The notes under the pieces were generated by a model. The model saw nothing but the letters and a program-made list of their open reading frames with translations, was not told the origin of the DNA and searched no databases. A DNA stretch of 6,099 nt from Erysipelothrix sp. (GTDB lineage Bacteria; Bacillota_I; Bacilli_A; Erysipelotrichales; Erysipelotrichaceae). Numbering within the stretch: the stretch's first letter is position 1; every line of letters begins with the position of its first letter. The DNA lies in NCBI GenBank assembly GCA_012512495.1, contig JAAZEC010000035.1, positions 1 to 6,099 of the forward strand. The letters are read 5' to 3'. The position numbers and the translations under genes are program-made. Positions 1 through 5,583 of the stretch are shown here, piece after piece.

Positions 1-593
1 ATTTGAGAGATGGTACCCAGGATAGGGAAACCACCAATCCGCTTGCTGACCTTGTCAGTAGCATCATCTAGAAAACCAATGACATTATTCTGGTAGCTAG
101 GATTGTTCATAATTTCTTTCAATAATAGAGCACCAGCATCGCCGGCACCGACAATGAGGGTTCTTTTATTTTCGGGATTGTTTTTAGAGGTCATGGTGTC
201 ATAGTAGCGCATAATCCGATAGAGGAAACGCGTAAATTCGACGGCCAACAGACCGATTAAGAAACTGATGACATGGACGCTTCTAGGCAAAGTGATATCG
301 AGAATGAAGATCGTAGAAATCCCAACGACCAAATAGCCAGTAAACATGGCACCCGCTGTTTGTAGGGCTTCGGGGACACTGTGTTGTTTCCAGAGTGTCT
401 TATCGACTTTGAACAGTTTCAAAACCACCAGGTTAACTACCACGATGAGGGGAACGATCGACGTGATCACTTGGAAATAGGCCTGATTACCAAAAGATAA
501 ATCAAGGCGCAACCACAGTGCGGTATAGTATGAAATCACAATAATAATGACATCAAATAGCAAGACAATCCAACTTCTATATTTGCTTAACAT
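1..593 (-). CDS. Membrane-anchored nucleotide-sugar dehydratase/epimerase (FlaA1/CapD/WbpM-like), N-terminal part
   Basis: This gene is cut by the left edge; 197 residues from the ATG at 593 are visible. The start follows GGAGG (598-602) with only 4 nt spacing, and 18 nt after the murB stop. The N-terminus carries about four hydrophobic helices (roughly residues 9-28, 41-61, 81-100 and 106-124). A basic linker (TRFLYRIMRYY) follows, then a nucleotide-binding segment RTLIVGAGDAG (144-154) with a GxGxxG core, and NNVIGFLDDATDK / GFPILGT, typical of the CoA_binding_3-like domain. This layout is that of the large WbpM/PglF/CapD/EpsC family. Members act on UDP-GlcNAc or related UDP-sugars at the membrane for capsule, exopolysaccharide or glycoprotein sugars. 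The catalytic short-chain dehydrogenase domain lies outside the window, so 4,6-dehydratase versus epimerase cannot be decided. It is probably the fourth gene of the murJ operon. Confidence 0.85.
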   Translation of the reverse strand, partial: MLSKYRSWIVLLFDVIIIVISYYTALWLRLDLSFGNQAYFQVITSIVPLIVVVNLVVLKLFKVDKTLWKQHSVPEALQTAGAMFTGYLVVGISTIFILDITLPRSVHVISFLIGLLAVEFTRFLYRIMRYYDTMTSKNNPENKRTLIVGAGDAGALLLKEIMNNPSYQNNVIGFLDDATDKVSKRIGGFPILGTISQ

Positions 594-611
594 AAACCCT
601 CCACATGACTC

Positions 612-1490
612 TTAAATAACACGCCACTCTAATTCCAAATCAACATCAAACGTTTCCTTGACTCGTTTCTTACACTCTTCAATAACCATATGAACATCGG
701 CCACCTTAGCATTGCCCTTATTGACAATGAAGCCCGGATGTTTCTCAGAAACCTGAGCGTCTCCAATCTGAAAGCCTCGCAAATCACAGGCATCAAAGAG
801 TTTCCAAGTAAACAAGGCATTGCCCTCTTTATCCTTAGGTCTCTTGAACACCGAGCCGGCATTCGCGTATTGACGCGGTTGCTTGACATAGCGTTCCCTG
901 CGATACTGTAACATCAAGTCGAGGATTTCCATGTACTCGCCTGGTTGAATAGAGAGCGCAACTTCCAAGACACAGACATTCATGTCATTGAGTTGAGAGT
1001 AGCGATAACTGAAGAACTTCTCATCAGGATAAATGATTTTAACTTCTTGGGTATCATAATCAAAGACTTCAATCCATTTTACATATTGACCAATCGTGTA
1101 GCGCCATTGGCCGGCATTCATCATGAGTGCTCCACCAAGGGTGCCAGGAATATCTTCACAGAAGGCATAGCCATCAATGGAATGTTCACAGGTAAACCAC
1201 GCTAGTGCGTTCATCGTAGTTCCCGCATCCACATGGATCAAGTTGTCTGATAGCTCCATCAAGTCGACCATGGTCGTCACGATGAAGACGGTATGCTCAT
1301 CGTAGGAAGATTGTGAAAATATCATGTTGGAACCTTTGCCAATAAGAACAATACGTCGTCCGGAATAGTCACGAAGCGCACTAATAAGACCATTCTTGTC
1401 AGTAGGAATCACGACAATACTGGCCATAACATCTAATTGAAAGGTATGAAATCTCTTAAGTGATGTATCTTTTAATACAAAATAGGGCAT
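612..1490 (-). CDS. murB: UDP-N-acetylenolpyruvoylglucosamine reductase (MurB), divergent
   Basis: A 292-residue FAD-dependent reductase expected to reduce UDP-GlcNAc-enolpyruvate to UDP-MurNAc with NADPH, in the cytoplasmic phase of peptidoglycan synthesis. The FAD-binding part has VLIGKGSNMIF (48-58), matching the family's LGxGSNxLF, and IPGTLGGALMMNAG (114-127). By alignment from memory with E. coli MurB, the three catalytic residues are retained: Arg163 in SYRYS (E. coli Arg159), Ser213 in AGSVFKRP (Ser229) and Glu288 in LELEWR (Glu325). Two things are unusual. The N-terminus (FHTFQLDVMASIVV) lacks the GGPA motif common in type II enzymes and looks more like E. coli type I, while the length and the rest are type II. 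Also, the usual NAGAYG is replaced by NAGQWR. The ATG follows AGGAG that overlaps the stop of the upstream CBS gene. Family assignment is firm; whether this is the sole or a second MurB is unknown. Confidence 0.9.
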   Translation of the reverse strand: MPYFVLKDTSLKRFHTFQLDVMASIVVIPTDKNGLISALRDYSGRRIVLIGKGSNMIFSQSSYDEHTVFIVTTMVDLMELSDNLIHVDAGTTMNALAWFTCEHSIDGYAFCEDIPGTLGGALMMNAGQWRYTIGQYVKWIEVFDYDTQEVKIIYPDEKFFSYRYSQLNDMNVCVLEVALSIQPGEYMEILDLMLQYRRERYVKQPRQYANAGSVFKRPKDKEGNALFTWKLFDACDLRGFQIGDAQVSEKHPGFIVNKGNAKVADVHMVIEECKKRVKETFDVDLELEWRVI

Positions 1491-1496
1491 GGTTTT

Positions 1497-1501
1497 CTCC
1501 T
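1497..1501 (-). promoter_or_regulatory. Ribosome binding site of murB overlapping upstream stop
   Basis: AGGAG lies 6 nt before the murB ATG and shares bases with the TAG stop (1500-1502) of the CBS-domain gene. It fixes the ATG at 1490 as the start and suggests translational coupling of the two genes. Confidence 0.75.
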
Positions 1502-2201
1502 AGTCATTTATCATTTCATTTAATAAATACGGGATATCTTTCGGTGTCAAAATACCCACGGGAACTGACTCTTTATCAACGACCACCACGGTACTCAATA
1601 CCTGTCCTTTTTGGCTAGACTCGCCAAACAGTTCAATTATCTTTAGGAGCGGTGTCGTTTCCTGGACCAGCTGGTAGTGCTCGTCTCGGTCTTCAAGAAC
1701 ATCATTGACGATGATTCCGTCTAAGTTTATCATATTTGCTTCAATATGTTGATACATGTAATGGACAATCATGGACGAAGACAGGACATTAATGACCCGC
1801 TTACCATTCAGTACCGGTACCTGTGAATAACCCATCTCATTCATCTTTTGTAAGACTTTCGAAAACAAATCATCCCTACGACACGTCAAGACCTTCTTGA
1901 ACTCAAGGTCATTCACCGTCTTGGGCTTCGTTAGCAGGTTCGCAATCCGCTCAATCTTGATAACCACCTCTTCATGTGGCTCAGCAATGATCTCCGTCTC
2001 GTTGACGCGATCATGCACAATCGCATTCCTTAATTGGCCATACTCAATCAGATCGTCACGAAAACGGCGAATGATCTCATTGTGCTTCGCTTGAAAATTG
2101 ACACTATTCTGAAACGAAAAGTGTTTTCCCGACTTGTTTTGTGAAGCGAAGTATTTCTCAATCCTGGAATAGGCATTCAGAAATCGTTGAGCGAGCGTCA
2201 T
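1500..2201 (-). CDS. CBS-pair protein with N-terminal HEPN-like helical domain
   Basis: A 233-residue soluble protein in two parts. Residues 1-90 look largely helical and contain LRNAIVHDR (57-65), an Arg-Asn-x3-His arrangement of the kind that marks HEPN-superfamily domains (Rx4-6H). Residues about 92-228 form a tandem CBS module. CBS1 has the segment KVLQKMNEMGYSQVPVLNG (115-133). CBS2 ends in STVVVVDKESVPVGILTPKD (203-222), the characteristic strand-turn-helix ending. CBS pairs generally bind adenosine nucleotides (AMP, ATP, SAM, cyclic-di-AMP in some) and control attached domains. The gene starts 3 nt after the murJ stop and ends 9 nt before murB, so it is almost certainly cotranscribed with both. 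I infer a regulatory role linked to cell-wall precursor supply, or an RNase-like output, but neither is shown by sequence. No transmembrane segment or signal peptide is present. Confidence 0.8.
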   Translation of the reverse strand: MTLAQRFLNAYSRIEKYFASQNKSGKHFSFQNSVNFQAKHNEIIRRFRDDLIEYGQLRNAIVHDRVNETEIIAEPHEEVVIKIERIANLLTKPKTVNDLEFKKVLTCRRDDLFSKVLQKMNEMGYSQVPVLNGKRVINVLSSSMIVHYMYQHIEANMINLDGIIVNDVLEDRDEHYQLVQETTPLLKIIELFGESSQKGQVLSTVVVVDKESVPVGILTPKDIPYLLNEMIND

Positions 2202-2204
2202 AAC

Positions 2205-3722
2205 CTACCTCCTAAGTCTGCGATGGATCGAAGCAATCAGTGTATCAACCGTTTCGATGCGGCTCATTAAGACAATCGTTAAGTAGACAACGGCTCCCAG
2301 CGCGATGCTGACAAACAGCCCCACGGTGGAAGAAATATTACCAGAACTCGTAAGGGCTCCGTAGGCAAAGAAGACCACGACCCCCATCAATGCACTAGCA
2401 AGCAATAACTTGCCAGCCTGAATTAGGTAATGCCTGACTGGGAAGCTCTTAAACAGCTTCTTCATTTGATATAACAAAGCAATCAACGTTGAACCATGGG
2501 CAATACTCATCGCCAACGTGACACCCATGATACCCATGAATTGGAAGAGCACCACGGCCAAGATCGCTTGAATCACAATCGTAATGATACTGTTGATCAT
2601 CGGTGTTTTAGTATCCTGATAGGCATAAAAGACTCTGGTCACTAACATACGGATGGAATCAATCAGAACAGCTAGCGTATAGAAAACAAAAATTGGTACG
2701 AGTGTCTGAAGGTGAGTTTCGGTAAATTCAGAACGAACATAAATAAAGCGCAAGACCGGTTCCGCTAAGATCGTAATACCTACGATGCTTGGCAACACAA
2801 ACAGCAGGATACTAATGAGGGAATCCCCTGTTTCTTTCTTCGCTTCCTCGACTTTATGTAGCGAAACGCTCCGTGAGATACCAGGGTACATGACCGAGAT
2901 AATGGAGCTGGCAAAAATACCTGAGATGAGACCACCGACGCGGCTTGAATAGTTTAGATAGGAAATACCACCTTCAACTCCGGAGACAATCCCTTCGTTG
3001 ACCAAACCACCAAAGACACCGACCGATGCCCCAATGATTAACGGTATTGCAATGACCAACATGCGTTTTAAATCGGGATCCTTCAGATTGAAGACAAACT
3101 TATAGCGAAAGCCCTTAAGCCTGGCGTAGCCAAGAATAAGGAGTGCCTGTACACCATAAGAAATCAAGATTCCATAGGGTAATACCCAGGTCCCGACAAT
3201 GGTAGAAAGATAGATCGTCGCAATAACGACAATGTTCATTGGGAAGCCCATGAGCATTGGGAACACGAACGAGTCTCTAATTTGTAAGAAGCCAGTGAAG
3301 ATCTGAATCAGACTGGTAAAGAAGACTGAAAATACCGTGATACGGGTAAATGGCACTAGGTATTGTAATGCTTCAGCAGAGGCACTTGGCAATAACAGTG
3401 ACAGGGATAAATCAGTAAACAGTAAGAAGAAACCACTGATGAGAAAGCAGAGTACCGTCACTACGTGGACCACGTTGTTTAGGAAGGCATTAGCTGTCTC
3501 TTCGCCCTTCTCCCCTTCAATGCGGGTAAACATCGGAATCAAACCCGTAACAAAGGCCGCTGCGATGAGTGAGAAGATTTTAGTTGGCAGTCCAAAGGCG
3601 TAAATAAAAGCATCACTGACTGCTCCAGGGCCGTAAACGGCAGCTAGTACTGTTTCACGAACAAATCCTAGTAGTTTTGATAAGACGGTCACTATCATGA
3701 CAAATATTGATGCTTTTTTCAT
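2205..3722 (-). CDS. murJ: Lipid II flippase MurJ (MviN family)
   Basis: A 505-residue polytopic membrane protein of the MOP exporter superfamily, about the usual length for MurJ and hydrophobic throughout, consistent with about 14 helices. It flips undecaprenyl-linked lipid II across the membrane for peptidoglycan polymerisation. The N-terminus shows the family signature SKLLGFVRETVLAAVYG (15-31) and SDAF (36-39). Arg22 and Asp37 correspond to the E. coli residues Arg24 and Asp39 needed for function. The segment GLPTKIFSLIAAAFVTGLIP resembles the Firmicute version of the LPN...FIP motif. A central stretch around residues 258-290 (NYSSRVGGLISGIFASS, then VMYPGISRS) matches the family's LxYAxRLxxLPxGIF...PxLSR region. 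The ATG at 3722 has AGGAG 12 nt upstream (3735-3739), a rather long spacing. It is the first gene after the rpmF terminator and heads the unit with the CBS gene, murB and the FlaA1-like gene. Confidence 0.93.
   Translation of the reverse strand: MKKASIFVMIVTVLSKLLGFVRETVLAAVYGPGAVSDAFIYAFGLPTKIFSLIAAAFVTGLIPMFTRIEGEKGEETANAFLNNVVHVVTVLCFLISGFFLLFTDLSLSLLLPSASAEALQYLVPFTRITVFSVFFTSLIQIFTGFLQIRDSFVFPMLMGFPMNIVVIATIYLSTIVGTWVLPYGILISYGVQALLILGYARLKGFRYKFVFNLKDPDLKRMLVIAIPLIIGASVGVFGGLVNEGIVSGVEGGISYLNYSSRVGGLISGIFASSIISVMYPGISRSVSLHKVEEAKKETGDSLISILLFVLPSIVGITILAEPVLRFIYVRSEFTETHLQTLVPIFVFYTLAVLIDSIRMLVTRVFYAYQDTKTPMINSIITIVIQAILAVVLFQFMGIMGVTLAMSIAHGSTLIALLYQMKKLFKSFPVRHYLIQAGKLLLASALMGVVVFFAYGALTSSGNISSTVGLFVSIALGAVVYLTIVLMSRIETVDTLIASIHRRLRR
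2208..2213 (-). promoter_or_regulatory. Ribosome binding site of the CBS gene inside the end of murJ
   Basis: AGGAGG encodes the last two arginines of MurJ and abuts its TAG stop; the CBS-gene ATG follows 6 nt after the motif. Ribosomes ending murJ would sit on this site, which argues for coupled translation. Confidence 0.75.
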
Positions 3723-3754
3723 AAAGGTTTTTTGCTCCTGTTTTAGCTATTAAC

Positions 3755-3763
3755 ATAATACCA
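3755..3763 (-). promoter_or_regulatory. Probable extended -10 promoter for murJ
   Basis: On the minus strand TGGTATTAT gives a TGn-TATTAT extended -10 element about 33 nt upstream of the murJ ATG. No good -35 hexamer is found at 16-18 nt spacing (best is poor), which fits an extended -10 type. It lies just downstream of the rpmF terminator, where a new promoter would be needed. Start of transcription would be near 3748. This is predicted by eye only. Confidence 0.5.
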
Positions 3764-3782
3764 TAACTTACATTTAAATCAT

Positions 3783-3806
3783 AAAAAAACTAGGAGTTAC
3801 CCTAGT
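3783..3806 (-). terminator. Intrinsic terminator after rpmF
   Basis: On the minus strand ACTAGGG-TAAC-TCCTAGT forms a 7-bp stem (one G·U pair) with a 4-nt loop, followed directly by a run of T (six beyond the stem). It begins 9 nt after the rpmF stop and should end the DUF177-rpmF transcript. The stem is short and modest in GC, so some readthrough into murJ is possible. Confidence 0.75.
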
Positions 3807-3815
3807 GTTGAGAAA

Positions 3816-3974
3816 CTATTTTGCTCTAAACTCACCATCTGTTGATACAGCGTGATGCGGACGGTGATATTCACCTGTGTTTTTGTCTTTAACTAAAGTA
3901 GTTTTTGCTAATTTGTAATGCGTGCGTCGTTTTGCCTTAGTCGTTTTCGACGTACGTCTCTTTGGTACTGCCAT
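3816..3974 (-). CDS. rpmF: 50S ribosomal protein bL32, cysteine-free form
   Basis: A 52-residue basic protein beginning MAVPKRRTSKTTKAKRRTHY, the unmistakable N-terminus of bL32, a component of the large ribosomal subunit near the peptidyl transferase region. The usual zinc-binding CxxC...CxxC ribbon is absent: there are no cysteines, and the corresponding region reads VKDKNTGEYHRPHHAVSTDG. It is therefore a C-minus (zinc-independent) type, though three histidines lie there. Translation starts at the ATG at 3974, with a full GGAGGTGA 8 nt upstream. The gene is 18 nt after the DUF177 stop, the conserved yceD-rpmF pairing, and is followed by a terminator. Identification is secure. Confidence 0.95.
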   Translation of the reverse strand: MAVPKRRTSKTTKAKRRTHYKLAKTTLVKDKNTGEYHRPHHAVSTDGEFRAK

Positions 3975-3982
3975 GTCTTACT

Positions 3983-3990
3983 TCACCTCC
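3983..3990 (-). promoter_or_regulatory. Strong ribosome binding site of rpmF
   Basis: GGAGGTGA, a full match to the anti-Shine-Dalgarno end of 16S rRNA, sits 8 nt before the rpmF ATG, consistent with high expression of a ribosomal protein. It fixes the start of this small gene. Confidence 0.85.
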
Positions 3991-3992
3991 GT

Positions 3993-4505
3993 TTATTTGT
4001 CAAATTTAAATTCTTTTAGCTTAGCTAAGCGAGGATCCAGCGCTTTATCTTGTGAGTCGTGTGCCTCCTCACTTAAGACTTCCCAGCCTTCACCCTTAGG
4101 ATATCTCTTCCTACCCTCTTTGACCACTCGTAGCGGTACTTCACTGAGGATATGAGTCAATATCAATGGATTTAAATCAATAAAATCATTCTTAACCACT
4201 AAAATGTCGGAATCATCTTCGGGAATGTCACTATTGAAACTGATGGTCTCATTCACCACGGATTCAAATGGGACCCTCACATCTTCATTCGTCAGCGATT
4301 CAGGTAATATCATATCACCTGTTATGACCATTGTGAGATAGACGTGATCGTCATGCTCGTCATAATTAAACTGACCGCTAACTTCCACATTCTCCAATTG
4401 ACGTAAGACACTGTGCTTCAAAGATGTTAAATCAAATTCCAGTTGTTCCTCAAAGACTTGAGAAGATCCTGCCAATTGATGCAGATCTTGGCGTTTGAAA
4501 ATCAT
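3993..4505 (-). CDS. yceD: DUF177/YceD family protein (YlbN-like), probable 23S rRNA accumulation factor
   Basis: A 170-residue soluble protein of the DUF177 (YceD) family. Bacterial and plant members are tied to 23S rRNA accumulation or large-subunit assembly; the exact activity is unknown. Visible family traits are the central beta-rich part with VSGQFNYDE...VYLTMVITGDMILP (42-68), the acidic-to-hydrophobic FIDLNPLILTHILSEVPLRVV (108-128) typical of the IDLxPxVxExILLxxPL motif, PKGEGWEVLSEE (136-147) and the closing DPRLAKLKEF (157-166). The protein has no cysteines, as in Bacillus YlbN; other members carry a Cys cluster. The ATG at 4505 is preceded by GGAG (4513-4516) with 8 nt spacing and a consensus promoter. 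Direct linkage to rpmF is the classic arrangement and the main support for a ribosome-related role. Confidence 0.9.
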   Translation of the reverse strand: MIFKRQDLHQLAGSSQVFEEQLEFDLTSLKHSVLRQLENVEVSGQFNYDEHDDHVYLTMVITGDMILPESLTNEDVRVPFESVVNETISFNSDIPEDDSDILVVKNDFIDLNPLILTHILSEVPLRVVKEGRKRYPKGEGWEVLSEEAHDSQDKALDPRLAKLKEFKFDK

Positions 4506-4556
4506 ACTATCACTCCATGATTCTTAACGTTCACATTATATAGATTTACTATCACT
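4505..4556. repeat. Direct repeat of 10 bp flanking the yceD promoter
   Basis: The minus-strand decamer AGTGATAGTA occurs twice: at 4547-4556, inside the spacer between -35 and -10, and at 4505-4514, overlapping the ribosome binding site and the first base of the yceD start codon. The copies are offset by 42 bp, close to four helical turns. It may be an operator pair or chance. Confidence 0.4.
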
Positions 4557-4563
4557 ATGTCAA
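4535..4563 (-). promoter_or_regulatory. Consensus sigma-A promoter for yceD-rpmF
   Basis: The minus strand has TTGACA (4558-4563), a 17-nt spacer and TATAAT (4535-4540), a perfect match to the vegetative consensus at both hexamers and in spacing. Transcription would begin near 4528, leaving a 5' leader of about 22 nt before the yceD ATG at 4505. The -35 box lies just 11 nt beyond the galE stop. I see no terminator between galE and this promoter, so galE transcripts may also read through. Confidence 0.88.
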
Positions 4564-4574
4564 ATCTGTCACGC

Positions 4575-5573
4575 TTATTTCTGTTGATAGTTCTTCTCAA
4601 AATTCCACGTATCCTGACACATGTCGTCAATATTCCGTTCAGTTTGCCAGTGAAGTTCATCGAAAGCTTTCGACGCATCCGCATAACTAACGGCAATATC
4701 TCCAGGGCGACGATCCACAATTTCATACGGAATCGCAATGCCATTCACTTTCTCAAAAGACGATACTAGCTCTAACACCGAGGTCCCCTTGCCCGAGCCA
4801 AGGTTATAGATGTGAGCCCCGCTCTCAAGGTTATCCAGTGCTGCCACGTGACCCTTCGCCAGATCGACCACATGGATGTAATCACGCACCCCTGTCCCAT
4901 CGGGTGTCTCATAGTCGTTTCCAAACACGAACAACTTCTCGCGCTTACCACTAGCCACCTGGGAAATATAGGGCATCAGGTTATTGGGAATACCCGAGGG
5001 CACTTCACCAATTAAACCACTGGGATGGGCTCCCACGGGATTGAAATATCTCAAGAGTGTCACTGCCAACTCAGGATGAGCCTGATTGGCATCCAACAGG
5101 ATACGCTCACTCATCGCCTTGGTTTCACCATAGGGATTAGTCGTTGGTAATAACTCCATCTCTTCCTTGAATGGCACTTTATTGTCCCCATAAACTGTAG
5201 CCGAGGAACTGAAGATAAACTTATGAACACCATACTTCACGCACGCCTGGGCCAACAGGATGGTAGATGTCACATTGTTATAGTAATAAGCCAACGGCTT
5301 AGAGGACGATTCACCCACAGCCTTGAAGCCCGCGAAGTGAATCACCGCATCGAAGCGATTGCTTTTGAACAGCTCATCAACTTTTTCACTATGAGAGACA
5401 TTGAGTAAATGAAAGCGGAAATCCTTCTTGGTAATGGCCTTGATCGCGTCAAGTACGCTGGGTGAACTGTTTGAGAAATCATCAACAATTGTGACTTGAT
5501 GGTCCTGCTGTAAGAGTTCAACCACGGTATGGGAACCAATAAAGCCGGCCCCACCGGTTACTAAGATATGCAT
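4575..5573 (-). CDS. galE: UDP-glucose/UDP-hexose 4-epimerase
   Basis: A 332-residue extended short-chain dehydrogenase, close to the E. coli length of 338. It interconverts UDP-Glc and UDP-Gal using tightly bound NAD, supplying galactose donors for surface glycans. The Rossmann motif is VTGGAGFIGSH (5-15). Catalytic residues are Ser124 in FSSSATVYGD and Tyr148/Lys152 in NPYGETK. Other hallmarks are AGFKAVGES (81-89), RYFNPVGAHPSG (175-186) and GVRDYIHVVDLAKGH (228-242). By alignment from memory, the position of E. coli Tyr299, the gatekeeper limiting N-acetylated substrates, is Ser296 here (RRPGDIAVSYAD). A small residue there is linked to acceptance of UDP-GlcNAc/UDP-GalNAc, so dual specificity is inferred. 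The ATG is 8 nt after the LCP stop, with AGGAGG overlapping that stop. Family assignment is very secure. Confidence 0.95.
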   Translation of the reverse strand: MHILVTGGAGFIGSHTVVELLQQDHQVTIVDDFSNSSPSVLDAIKAITKKDFRFHLLNVSHSEKVDELFKSNRFDAVIHFAGFKAVGESSSKPLAYYYNNVTSTILLAQACVKYGVHKFIFSSSATVYGDNKVPFKEEMELLPTTNPYGETKAMSERILLDANQAHPELAVTLLRYFNPVGAHPSGLIGEVPSGIPNNLMPYISQVASGKREKLFVFGNDYETPDGTGVRDYIHVVDLAKGHVAALDNLESGAHIYNLGSGKGTSVLELVSSFEKVNGIAIPYEIVDRRPGDIAVSYADASKAFDELHWQTERNIDDMCQDTWNFEKNYQQK

Positions 5574-5577
5574 GGCG

Positions 5578-5583
5578 CCTCCT
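5578..5583 (-). promoter_or_regulatory. Ribosome binding site of galE overlapping the LCP stop
   Basis: AGGAGG shares two bases with the TAG stop (5582-5584) of the LCP gene and lies 4 nt before the galE ATG. It supports cotranscription and coupled translation of the LCP gene and galE. Confidence 0.75.

Noticed and set aside
690..1205. Plus-strand open frames opposite murB (690-911 and 945-1205)
   Set aside because: No recognisable product, and they lie antisense to a clearly conserved coding sequence.
3670..3680. MurJ Lys16 where E. coli has Arg18, possibly a lost essential residue
   Set aside because: A conservative change in a motif (SKLLGFVRE) that appears in Firmicute MurJ-like proteins; Arg22 and Asp37 are retained.
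3922..4155. Plus-strand 77-residue open frame opposite rpmF and yceD
   Set aside because: It overlaps two well-identified genes on the other strand and shows no family motif.
3993..4505. Absence of the Cys cluster in the DUF177 protein as an anomaly
   Set aside because: Bacillus YlbN-type members also lack it as far as I recall, so it is ordinary for this branch.
4502..4744. 80-residue minus-strand open frame covering the end of galE and the yceD promoter
   Set aside because: It is out of frame with galE, has no recognisable domain, and spans a consensus promoter; a shadow of galE.
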